From: an uncultured Flavobacteriales bacterium
GTDB lineage: Bacteria; Bacteroidota; Bacteroidia; Palsa-965
NCBI GenBank assembly: GCA_937974275.1
Contig: CALJIF010000117.1
Coordinates: forward strand, 1-57,095
Direction: 5' to 3'
Length of the DNA: 57,095 nucleotides
In this document: positions 35,238-42,868 of the stretch, one piece after another
Layout of the letters: each line of letters starts with the position of its first letter
Numbering within the stretch: the stretch's first letter is position 1
The notes under the pieces: generated by a model
The model's input: the letters and a program-made list of their open reading frames with translations, nothing else
Told to the model about the DNA's origin: nothing
Database searches by the model: none
Translations under genes and position numbers: made by a program

Positions 35238-35530
35238 TGTGTTATGTTAGGTTAGCATTCAACGGCAAGTATTGTTTATGCGCTTCAGAAAACTCCGAGA
35301 AATGAGTCAGCAAGTACTATAAACCGCCACAGCTAACGCCTCCGCGTGAAACACCGGAGGCTGTGCGCAGTTATATACGTAGTGTTTAACAACGGCACCA
35401 TAAGTCGTAATACCAACCGGAGCACACGGTACTAGTGAACCGGCACCTTAAACGGTTTACCGTATAGGTGACAAAACCTTAAGCCGCATAAAGCAGTATG
35501 GGCACTATTTCGTGCGCACTAATCGACACG
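35238..35530. other. Gene-free 293-bp gap with a bulged hairpin
   Basis: No convincing gene. An imperfect stem-loop lies around 35329-35374: CACA...GCCTCCG (35338-35344) with CGGAGGC...TGTG, a 10-nt loop and a 6-nt bulge. The 3' half has several short CCGG- and ACGGT-type inverted repeats. I cannot tell whether a small RNA is made. Confidence 0.35.
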
Positions 35531-36631
35531 TTATTGTTTCAAGATAAATTCAACTCTTCGATTATTGGCTTTACCCTCCGGAGTGCTGTTGGTATCAATT
35601 GGGGCTGATTCACCTTTTCCTTCCACAACCAATACATCAGCTCGAATTCCGAAATTTTTAATTAAAAATTGCTTCACAGCTTCTGCTCGCTTGGCGGATA
35701 GAGCCAGGTTTTCTGCATCTCCACCGTCACTATCTGTATGGCCGGTAATTACTACTACTCCATTTGCAGCTTTGATTGCATTAGCGGCGTTGTTGAGTGC
35801 TGGCCATGATTCGGGTTTAATGACAGCGGAATTTGTATTAAAATAAATCGCCGTAGTTACAAATTTATGTTGTGCATCAATTTTGGTGGGATACGTTTCT
35901 CCTTGAGCTAGTTTGAAGTTGGTTATGTAAACTCCATCTCCCCATAAATTTGTCGCTAGTAATAAGGTATAAGTTGTTTTAACCGGTAACCCGTTGGGTA
36001 AATCAATAAATTTCTTCTCCCCGATATAAACCTTTACATGAGTGCCGTTTCTGGAGATAGAAATGCGGTGTAACTTACCTTGTTTCCAACCGTATTTAAT
36101 GTCTTTACGTGCCAGAATACGTTCGCCATCTGTGTTCTCTTTTGTGGCAATACAAAACAACTGTTCTAATGAAGGGTGAATATCCAATTGAATCTGTGGA
36201 TGCTCATCGAGTGCGGTGCTGTATTCATCTTTAACAACTTTCTGATCCACAAACGAAACTATTAATCCACTTTCCATTTCACTCATTTTTTCCGCATCTG
36301 CCCACATGTCAAATTCAATCGTAAACGACTCAGGTAATGTTTTTACGTTTAACGGATAAAATACTCCACGACGCGGAGTTTTAAACCAACGGTATTCTTG
36401 TCTCGGAATATTCATGATTCCCGCAGGTGTAACATCGTCTGCTAAATCATGCTCATGAATTTTCCACTTGCTTAGTCCATTTGTAAAATCATCATAGAAC
36501 AAGGTTTTAGAACCTGCCACAAAATCAAACGTGCTATACACTTTGTTGTCAGGGTTATTGATGTCGTCGTCTTGAGCATGTAAAGCACATGAAACAGCAC
36601 AGCAGAAGCTCAGGATTAATAATTGTTTCAT
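35531..36631 (-). CDS. OmpA-family protein with lectin-like N-terminal domain
   Basis: A 366-residue envelope protein. Signal peptide MKQLLILSFCCAVSCALHAQ; the mature protein begins DDDINNPDNK, so there is no obvious lipid anchor despite the cysteines in the leader. Residues ~40-235 form a beta-sandwich-like domain (LFYDDFTNGLSKWKIHE, PESFTIEFDMWADAEK, HRISISRNGTHVKVYIGEKK), similar in appearance to LamG/ConA-like folds. The last ~110 residues are an OmpA domain (YFNTNSAVIKPESWPALNN, VITGHTDSDGGDAENLALSA, KRAEAVKQFL, GKANNRRVEFIL), with the Asp and Arg for peptidoglycan binding. Probably a periplasmic or outer-membrane-linked anchor. Monocistronic between two gene-poor gaps. Confidence 0.88.
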   Translation of the reverse strand: MKQLLILSFCCAVSCALHAQDDDINNPDNKVYSTFDFVAGSKTLFYDDFTNGLSKWKIHEHDLADDVTPAGIMNIPRQEYRWFKTPRRGVFYPLNVKTLPESFTIEFDMWADAEKMSEMESGLIVSFVDQKVVKDEYSTALDEHPQIQLDIHPSLEQLFCIATKENTDGERILARKDIKYGWKQGKLHRISISRNGTHVKVYIGEKKFIDLPNGLPVKTTYTLLLATNLWGDGVYITNFKLAQGETYPTKIDAQHKFVTTAIYFNTNSAVIKPESWPALNNAANAIKAANGVVVITGHTDSDGGDAENLALSAKRAEAVKQFLIKNFGIRADVLVVEGKGESAPIDTNSTPEGKANNRRVEFILKQ

Positions 36632-37354
36632 TTCGGGTAATTTTAATGGTGCAATTTATAATTACTATTCGCAAGGAAGATAATCAAAACGTTTAATGCT
36701 TGGCACAGTTGACCGAACTATTTTTGTGACGAAAGATATTTTATGAATTGGAGTTTAAATATGTGTTATTATTCGGCAACTCTATTGTACCGTTTGCACC
36801 TAATGGGCATTGCAGTTGACATTGTTAAACGACTTACACCAAGGCCGGTAATCGGTGACTAGTAATTATTTGTTATTTCGAAACTATTCAATCCGAGCAG
36901 CTGTTTCCCTGTGGACGGCCTTTGTCTTTTTAGCTGCTGGTTGAACCAGTTGTAATAGATCATTTATTTGAATAATGTACAAATCTTGCGGTGACTGGTT
37001 AATGTGCACAGGCTATTGCAAAACATGCTCGTACTATAGTTTTTGTTACCGCAGAAACTAGAATTATTAGTAGATAACTTTACGATCACAGTAGAAAGAT
37101 GATTGATTCAAAATAATTTCATGCATGGGATGAGTGTAGGCGCATTTGCGATTACGAGACGACAAGAATATCTTCTGCGTTATTATACTTCTACTCCCGA
37201 AAATCAAACGGCGATGGGAGACACTACTTATTTCCACGGTGTTCGTAGAGCATGTTGGTTTGCAATAAAACTACGTACATACACTTACAACCGCTTACAA
37301 ACACCTACACCCGAATACAATCGGAGAAACGCAGCATGCATTCGTAAGCGCGGT
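36632..37354. other. Gene-poor gap of about 720 bp
   Basis: No convincing gene; one short open frame has a TTG start and no recognisable features. Structure seen: an exact -7 box TATTTTTG at 36719-36726 with TTG 16 nt upstream, a 7-bp inverted repeat AGCAGCT (36896-36902)/AGCTGCT (36932-36938) and a palindrome CTGGTT-G-AACCAG at 36937-36949. This could be a small RNA gene or a decayed gene. Confidence 0.35.
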
Positions 37355-37362
37355 TAGTTTCG
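37355..37362 (+). promoter_or_regulatory. -7-like box 4 nt before ATG of the DUF2851 gene
   Basis: TAGTTTCG differs from TANNTTTG by one base and is followed by CGGC and ATG at 37367, the same 4-nt spacing as for tatA, nhaD and pspC. Confidence 0.35.
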
Positions 37363-37366
37363 CGGC

Positions 37367-38647
37367 ATGAACGAAGACTTAGTGCAAACGATTTGGAAAT
37401 ACGGCTGGTTCAATCACGATGAACTGCGCACCACAGATGGCGTACCGTTGAAAGTTATTCATCCAGGAGAACACAACTTTTCTTCCGGTCCGGATTTTCA
37501 ACATGCCCAGCTCGCACTCGGATTTCAACTGTGGGCAGGAACTGTAGAAATTCATATCAATTCTTCGGATTGGAATAAGCATCACCATACTGCTGATCCG
37601 GCATATCAAAACGTAATTCTTCATGTGGTGTGGGAACATGATGAAGAAATTACCCTGCCCGATGGTCGTGTGTTGCCCGTGCTCGAATTACAACATCGTG
37701 TGGATACCGTATTGTTAATGCAATGGGAACGATTGATGGCATCAACAGGTGATTTTCATTGCCGCAACAATTGGGATGTTGTGCCCCAATATGTTTTTCG
37801 AAAAGTGTTGGAAGAACAAGGGATTGGTCGCTTAGTCGAAAAGTCAGATGAGCTGGAAACGGTGTTGCGTGACCGTTGCAGTGATGCGCAGGAAATTTTT
37901 TGGCAACGTGTGTTTAGCGCAGCCGGAGCCACACATAACAAAGAAGCATTTTTGCAATTGGCGGTTCAAGTTCCGATCAAGTCCATGGAGCAACTTTCTT
38001 TATACGAACGACGCGCGCTGCTTTGGGGCACATCAGGGTTGTTACACACGCGGAAACGGGATGAAGATTTCGAGTATTGGTGCGCAACGTTCGAACGACT
38101 TAAAAAGCGTTTCGGGATCACGGCTTTGTCACCTGTATGTTGGCGATTTATGCGCGTACGACCGGCAAATTATCCGACAGTGAGGATCGAGCAATTGGCA
38201 GTGATTATGGGAAGTGCCACTGAATTGTGGTTGTATCTCGTGCGCGGCGACTGGGAACAATTTGCGCACGCCATGACTAATGTGATAGAGCAAAGTGGTT
38301 TGAACAAAATAGAGCGTTCTTCCGCGGCTTCTCTGGTTCGTTTGGTGTTGATTAATGCAGTAGCTCCATTGCTGCTGGTGTTGGGCAGACAACAAGAACG
38401 AGTGCAGTTGCAGGCCGCCGCCGTCGAATTATGGAATACCCTTAAAGCGGAGGATCATCTTTTCACTTCAGCATGGAAGCAACAAGGTGTGATGCTAAAA
38501 AACGTAACAGAAAGTCAGGGTTGCATTCGTCTTGCGCGAGAATACTGTCGCTTACGGTGGTGTGCGCATTGCGAAATCGGTAAAGCGATATTGGAACTGT
38601 CGGTGTCGGGATTGGAGGAAACGGTAATGACTGATGACGTTGGGTAA
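37367..38647 (+). CDS. DUF2851 family protein
   Basis: A 426-residue protein of the DUF2851 family, widespread and nearly restricted to Bacteroidota. The N-terminus is typical: LVQTIWKYGWFNHDELRTTDG, PGEHNFSSGPDFQHAQL, GTVEIHINSSDWNKHHH and NVILHVVWEHDEEI, a nuclease-like set of charged residues (GPDF, EIH, SDW, VWEHD) that looks like a small alpha/beta domain; nuclease activity is my inference from this pattern and is not established. The C-terminal helical half includes CIRLAREYCRLRWCAHCEIG. No signal peptide. The ATG is 4 nt after a -7-like box, after a gene-poor gap. Confidence 0.88.
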   Translation: MNEDLVQTIWKYGWFNHDELRTTDGVPLKVIHPGEHNFSSGPDFQHAQLALGFQLWAGTVEIHINSSDWNKHHHTADPAYQNVILHVVWEHDEEITLPDGRVLPVLELQHRVDTVLLMQWERLMASTGDFHCRNNWDVVPQYVFRKVLEEQGIGRLVEKSDELETVLRDRCSDAQEIFWQRVFSAAGATHNKEAFLQLAVQVPIKSMEQLSLYERRALLWGTSGLLHTRKRDEDFEYWCATFERLKKRFGITALSPVCWRFMRVRPANYPTVRIEQLAVIMGSATELWLYLVRGDWEQFAHAMTNVIEQSGLNKIERSSAASLVRLVLINAVAPLLLVLGRQQERVQLQAAAVELWNTLKAEDHLFTSAWKQQGVMLKNVTESQGCIRLAREYCRLRWCAHCEIGKAILELSVSGLEETVMTDDVG

Positions 38648-38770
38648 ATCGTGTTAGATAAAAAGATTTGGTAGGAAATAAGTGCAGTTCTGTCAATCGA
38701 ATTTCGGTTTCGGTCGATTCCTTTTAACTAATTCTTAACTTGCTCGTAAACGTATGAAAAGCACCCCACT

Positions 38771-39793
38771 ATGTCTAAAGTATCCATGGCAAGTATTGCC
38801 CAGCAACTTGGTGTCTCCCGCACGCTGGTGTCTCTTGTTCTAAACGGTAAAGGCGATCAATTCGGAATTAGCAAAGCTACGCAACAGGCGGTTATTGAAT
38901 TAGCGCAGAAACTCGATTATCAGCCGAATTCACTGGCGAGGACACTGAGGACTGGAAAGTCAACAATACTTGGCTTGATCGTTTCAGACATAGCGAACCC
39001 GTTTTATTCCCGTATGGCGCGCACCATAGAAGATATTGCCTGGAAAGAAGGTTATAAACTAATGGTGTGTTCTGCCGATGAAGACCCTGCGAAAGAAGTG
39101 CAATTATTTCAGATGTTACGTCAGAGTTTAAATGCAGAAGGCATCATTGTGAGTTCCGGTTTGATGGATGCCCAACCCTATCAACCCAGCATGGATAAGG
39201 ATTTTCCGGTCGTATTTATTGACCGTATGTTGCCGGGTGTAGAAGGACGAAGTGTAATCATCGATAACTATCGTGGTGCAGAACGCGCGACGGAACATTT
39301 AATTGAAGCCGGAAAAAAGCGGGTGGCGCTAATCACGATCGGCCCATCACACCTCAGCTCCATAAACGATCGCAGAAAAGGATACGAAGCAGCACTAATT
39401 AAAAAAGGATTTCAGGTCAACCCGGAGTTGATAGTGGAGGCTTCTTTCGATAATTTGGAAAAAGACACTGCTGCTGCAGTTACCAAACTGATGAAAAGCG
39501 ATTACGTGCCGGACGCGATCTTCGCAGCCAACAACCGTGTAGGCTTGGTAGTGATTGAAACACTCGCTGCTTTAGGTAAAAAAATCCCGAAGGACGTGGC
39601 CTTAATCTGCTTCGATGATATTGAAGCATTCCGCGTATGTTCTCCGCCCGTTACAGCTGTGGAGCAACCTGTGGAGGATCTAAGTCGTCATGCGATTGAA
39701 AAGTTGCTGAAGATGATTAATAAAACCGATTCCGCAACCGAAAGCGATGCCGGAACATTATCACCACGTTTGATCGTGCGACAATCAGTATAG
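38771..39793 (+). CDS. LacI-family transcriptional regulator
   Basis: A 340-residue LacI/GalR regulator. The DNA-binding head is at residues 3-25 (KVSMASIAQQLGVSRTLVSLVLNGK), with the hinge at 40-60 (LDYQPNSLARTLRTGKS). The remainder is a periplasmic-binding-like effector domain: ILGLIVSDIANPFYSRMART, VVFIDRMLPGVEGRSVIIDN, GAERATEHLIEAGKKRVALI, AIFAANNRVGLVVIE and VALICFDDIEAFRVCSPPVTA. The effector is likely a sugar or its phosphate, but no carbohydrate genes lie next to it, so the target operon cannot be named. It has 123 nt of upstream gap and ends 48 nt before pspC. Confidence 0.94.
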   Translation: MSKVSMASIAQQLGVSRTLVSLVLNGKGDQFGISKATQQAVIELAQKLDYQPNSLARTLRTGKSTILGLIVSDIANPFYSRMARTIEDIAWKEGYKLMVCSADEDPAKEVQLFQMLRQSLNAEGIIVSSGLMDAQPYQPSMDKDFPVVFIDRMLPGVEGRSVIIDNYRGAERATEHLIEAGKKRVALITIGPSHLSSINDRRKGYEAALIKKGFQVNPELIVEASFDNLEKDTAAAVTKLMKSDYVPDAIFAANNRVGLVVIETLAALGKKIPKDVALICFDDIEAFRVCSPPVTAVEQPVEDLSRHAIEKLLKMINKTDSATESDAGTLSPRLIVRQSV

Positions 39794-39829
39794 TGCAAGT
39801 TATTTAACATTGGATCACTCTGATTTTTT

Positions 39830-39837
39830 TATATTTG
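39830..39837 (+). promoter_or_regulatory. -7 box 4 nt before ATG of the PspC gene
   Basis: TATATTTG is an exact TANNTTTG match, followed by ACCA and ATG at 39842. A TTG lies 17 nt upstream (39810-39812). It predicts a leaderless mRNA. Confidence 0.55.
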
Positions 39838-39841
39838 ACCA

Positions 39842-40096
39842 ATGGCACGTATCACCGGAAATAAATTCATGGATTCCATCGCAACCTGGTTCGAGAATCA
39901 GGCATTTGGAGTTTGCGAATGGTGGGGAAAAAAGTTGGGGATCGGCACTACACGCATACGAATGTATTTTGTGTACCTGTCATTCTTTACGTTCGGTTCT
40001 CCGGTAATTATGTATTTCATTATGGCTTTTATTCTTGAAAACAAAGAATATTTCAAGCCGAAAAGAAATCGTAAAGACCGCATCTGGGATCTTTAA
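39842..40096 (+). CDS. Small PspC-domain membrane protein
   Basis: An 84-residue protein with the PspC layout: an amphipathic N-terminus (WFENQAFGVCEWWGKKLGIGTTRIRM), then one hydrophobic helix (YFVYLSFFTFGSPVIMYFIMAFIL) and a basic end (FKPKRNRKDR). It resembles the core of PspC (about 60 residues) used in envelope stress in other bacteria; its role here is unclear. It has a -7 box 4 nt before the ATG. Its stop TAA overlaps the stop of the convergent next gene through the palindrome TTAA. Confidence 0.8.
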   Translation: MARITGNKFMDSIATWFENQAFGVCEWWGKKLGIGTTRIRMYFVYLSFFTFGSPVIMYFIMAFILENKEYFKPKRNRKDRIWDL

Positions 40097-40632
40097 TTTT
40101 TAGTTTCATCATTCCACATCCATCCGGTTCGTAGTTGCACCGTGACTCCACTATACATATAGTCCGGATCCCAATGCAGTAAGCCGCGCAAGCTGATGCC
40201 GTTGCCGCGAATATAAACTCCCGTTTCTAAAGCAGTTTCTATTCCGTACGAATAGTTGTGTAACGCTTTGTCATCGACACGTGTTTCGGTAGCGCCGAAA
40301 GCAACAGATGGCATCACATAGTAATTGCGTTGGTTGAATTGGTAACCGTAATAAACATTATCAAAAACATAACGGTTTGCACGTGCGAAAATTTGTAAAT
40401 CTGTGAATACAGCATGACGAAATCCCAAAGTGTGATTTTTGAACATTCCGTGAAACCCTAACGCATTACCGAAAGGAAATCTTGTTCCCGGTGCGCTGTT
40501 GTCGCCTAACTCTACATACGCTGTAAATCCCCGCGAGTAATGACTTGGCGGAAGTTTTGCATGTAATAAATGTGTTGTCAGTAGTAGAAGAACAAGCAAT
40601 CGTGATGCTTTTATTAAACTAATGTATACCAA
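40093..40632 (-). CDS. Hypothetical exported, probable small beta-barrel protein
   Basis: A 179-residue protein with an N-terminal signal segment (SRLLVLLLLTTHLLHA) and a pattern of alternating aromatic and hydrophobic residues (FTAYVELGDNS, VYYGYQFNQRNYYVMPSVAFG, GIETALETGVYIRGNGISL, VTVQLRTGWMW) as in outer-membrane beta-barrels. The only start in frame at this position is TTG (40632); no ATG precedes the signal, so initiation at TTG is likely. It is convergent with pspC, sharing the palindrome TTAA as stop codons on both strands. I do not recognise a family. Confidence 0.6.
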   Translation of the reverse strand: MVYISLIKASRLLVLLLLTTHLLHAKLPPSHYSRGFTAYVELGDNSAPGTRFPFGNALGFHGMFKNHTLGFRHAVFTDLQIFARANRYVFDNVYYGYQFNQRNYYVMPSVAFGATETRVDDKALHNYSYGIETALETGVYIRGNGISLRGLLHWDPDYMYSGVTVQLRTGWMWNDETKN

Positions 40633-40770
40633 TACGTCAACTTACGGTATGATTGATGTCATGTTGGAGACAGACTTGAAGTAGCGTTAATTCTGCAGAA
40701 GTTGCTTGGCCGGCATATTCAATTAATCCCTCATTATTCGTAACATTGAAAACGAATACGATTTACGCAC

Positions 40771-41706
40771 ATGAAAAAAGTTCTCATCACCGGATCCAAC
40801 GGCCTGCTCGGACAAAAATTAATTGCCACTTTAGTGCAGCGCAATACAATTTCTCCAACGTGGGAAATACATGCAACGTCCAAAGGAGAAAATCGATACA
40901 CGCAAACTGCAGGATATTCTTACCATGCGCTCGATATCACCAACGAAGCAGAGGTGCAAAAAATCGTTACTGCACTTCAACCCGATATTGTCATCAATAC
41001 TGCTGCAATGACGAATGTCGATCAGTGCGAGAGTGAACGTGAAGGAGCATTGAAGCTCAATGTTAAAGCTGTTGAGTATTTAATAAGCGCGATTAGTAAA
41101 TTGCCTGAAAGTAAACAACGGCAATTAATTCATCTCTCTACCGATTTTGTATTCGATGGAGAAAATGGTCCGTATCGGGAAGAGGATGCTCCGAATCCGT
41201 TAAGTTATTACGCTGAAACAAAATTGCAGGCCGAGGAGTTGGTAAAGAAATGTGAATTTCCATGGGCAATTGTTCGCACCATCATTGTATATGGTATTGC
41301 AGATGCAATGAGTCGTTCCAATATTGTGCTTTGGGCAAAAGATGCATTAGGCAAAGGACAAGCACTTAATATTGTGGATGATCAATTCCGTTCTCCGACA
41401 CTGGCAGAAGATTTAGCGGAAGGTTGTGTACTGATCGCTGAACAAAAAGCTACCGGTATTTATCATATTTCCGGGAAAGATTTTATGAGCGTGTTGGAAT
41501 TGGTGCAGCGTGTAGCGCGATTCTGGGAATTGGATGAGTCATTGATAACACCTTCTAAATCCGCGACTATCAAACAGCCCGCTAAACGTCCGCCACGAAC
41601 AGGTTTTATTTTGGATAAAGCCATCCGCGAGTTGAAGTACAATCCACATTCATTTGAAGAAGGATTGGCGGTACTCGATGCGCAATTGAAAAGTCGTCAT
41701 TCGTAA
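40771..41706 (+). CDS. SDR-family sugar-nucleotide reductase, RmlD-like
   Basis: A 311-residue extended short-chain dehydrogenase. The NAD(P) glycine motif is LITGSNGLLGQ (6-15). Further visible are PDIVINTAAMTNVDQCE, LIHLSTDFVFDGENGPY, the catalytic YxxxK as YYAETK, and IVRTIIVYG. The overall pattern follows dTDP-4-dehydrorhamnose reductase (RmlD), but no other rml genes are near, so the substrate may be another nucleotide sugar. It is followed by a DUF2452 gene 30 nt downstream and probably cotranscribed. Confidence 0.82.
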   Translation: MKKVLITGSNGLLGQKLIATLVQRNTISPTWEIHATSKGENRYTQTAGYSYHALDITNEAEVQKIVTALQPDIVINTAAMTNVDQCESEREGALKLNVKAVEYLISAISKLPESKQRQLIHLSTDFVFDGENGPYREEDAPNPLSYYAETKLQAEELVKKCEFPWAIVRTIIVYGIADAMSRSNIVLWAKDALGKGQALNIVDDQFRSPTLAEDLAEGCVLIAEQKATGIYHISGKDFMSVLELVQRVARFWELDESLITPSKSATIKQPAKRPPRTGFILDKAIRELKYNPHSFEEGLAVLDAQLKSRHS

Positions 41707-41736
41707 ACAACTACAACAATTAACTGTTGTTACAGC

Positions 41737-42186
41737 ATGAATAATTCCTCCTCCGCCGATTTCGAAAATCCGATTGATCCCGACAAAGTAGCTGAACATC
41801 CGGGATTGTTGCCGTATGCGCATCACGTTGGAAGTGCCATCATCAAGCCAATTGATAAAGGGCGCACGAAAGGATTGGCTATGTCGGCGATGTACGAACA
41901 AACGAATCGTCAGCTGGATCAAATTCGAAAGCAAGTTGAATTGTTGATGCAACAAGCACAAGGAATTCATGATCGCGTGGAGTTATCCGAACGAATGTAT
42001 CAGGCGGATATGAATTTTAAACCATTAATCGGTCATACGTATCATCTGTATAATACGAAATCTGGTAAAGACGTTTTGTCGATGGTGGCTCCGGATGAAT
42101 GGGGAAATTCTTGTCCGTATGAATTCGTGTGCTCCATGACGTTGTTATCCGATCATACATGGGAAATCGTCAAGAGCGCTGACTAG
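41737..42186 (+). CDS. DUF2452 domain-containing protein
   Basis: A 149-residue soluble protein of the DUF2452 family: IDPDKVAEHPGLLPYAHHVG, IIKPIDKGRTKGLAMSAMYEQ, a short coiled stretch (LDQIRKQVELLMQQAQ) and FKPLIGHTYHLY. Family function unknown. It lies 30 nt downstream of the RmlD-like gene and its stop is 4 nt from the stop of the convergent AlkD-like gene. Confidence 0.85.
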   Translation: MNNSSSADFENPIDPDKVAEHPGLLPYAHHVGSAIIKPIDKGRTKGLAMSAMYEQTNRQLDQIRKQVELLMQQAQGIHDRVELSERMYQADMNFKPLIGHTYHLYNTKSGKDVLSMVAPDEWGNSCPYEFVCSMTLLSDHTWEIVKSAD

Positions 42187-42190
42187 GGAA

Positions 42191-42865
42191 TTACAAATTC
42201 TTCAATGCTTCTTTTTTCGACAGCGCAGATAACTCCTGCGTATTCACAAAATGCTTTACGAAACGGGCGTCGGTTCTTGCATATTGACGCAGCACCCAAC
42301 CGATAGCTTTACGAATAAAAAAATCGGGATGATGCTGTAAGCGAATAATTAGCGACTGCAACAGTTGCACATTCGTTTGATGTTTATAGTGCAATTGAAA
42401 CAACAATGCGCTTCGCATTAACCATAAATTTCCCGACTGCATCCAGGCCTCTATTCGTAACGGAATTTCTTCCGGAAATTTTTGAAAGTACACGCCGGCA
42501 CAACGCGCTGCAACCAAATCAACCGTGTCCCACCACGACTTTTCGGTGATCATTAATTCCAACATCGCGAGGTCTTTGCGTTGTAATTTTTTCGCATGCT
42601 GAATTACTACATCCATTCCTGCATACTGCATTTCGCGCATGGGATGTTGCCAACACAATTCAATAAACTCAGGAAGCTCGTTGGTAGTAATTGGTCCATG
42701 TTGTTTCCAATACTCACGCACAAGATGTTTACGATCGGGCGAGGTCAATCCGAAAAAATCAAACTGATTACGCATATAGGCTTTGGCACCTGACGCCCGT
42801 TTCGAATCGGCGTGCGATTCAAAAAGTGTAACAATTTCACGATAATGTTTTTGTGCGGCAGTCAT
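42191..42865 (-). CDS. DNA alkylation repair protein, AlkD-like
   Basis: A 224-residue all-helical protein of the HEAT-repeat DNA glycosylase family. The AlkD/AlkC signature is clear: AYMRNQFDFFGLTSPDRKHLVREYWKQ is split by helices, then EKSWWDTVDLVAARC (the conserved tryptophan pair and aspartate near the DNA), LWLMRSALLFQLHYK and FFIRKAIGWVLRQYA. AlkD removes positively charged alkylated bases without base flipping. The ATG is 3 nt downstream of the nhaD stop on the same strand, so it may be cotranscribed with nhaD. The convergent neighbour ends 4 nt away. Confidence 0.9.
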   Translation of the reverse strand: MTAAQKHYREIVTLFESHADSKRASGAKAYMRNQFDFFGLTSPDRKHLVREYWKQHGPITTNELPEFIELCWQHPMREMQYAGMDVVIQHAKKLQRKDLAMLELMITEKSWWDTVDLVAARCAGVYFQKFPEEIPLRIEAWMQSGNLWLMRSALLFQLHYKHQTNVQLLQSLIIRLQHHPDFFIRKAIGWVLRQYARTDARFVKHFVNTQELSALSKKEALKNL

Positions 42866-42868
42866 TCC

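Noticed and set aside
37103..37357. Open frame of 84 codons in the 735-bp gap
   Set aside because: TTG start, no promoter or ribosome signal, no recognisable domain and poor codon pattern; likely chance.
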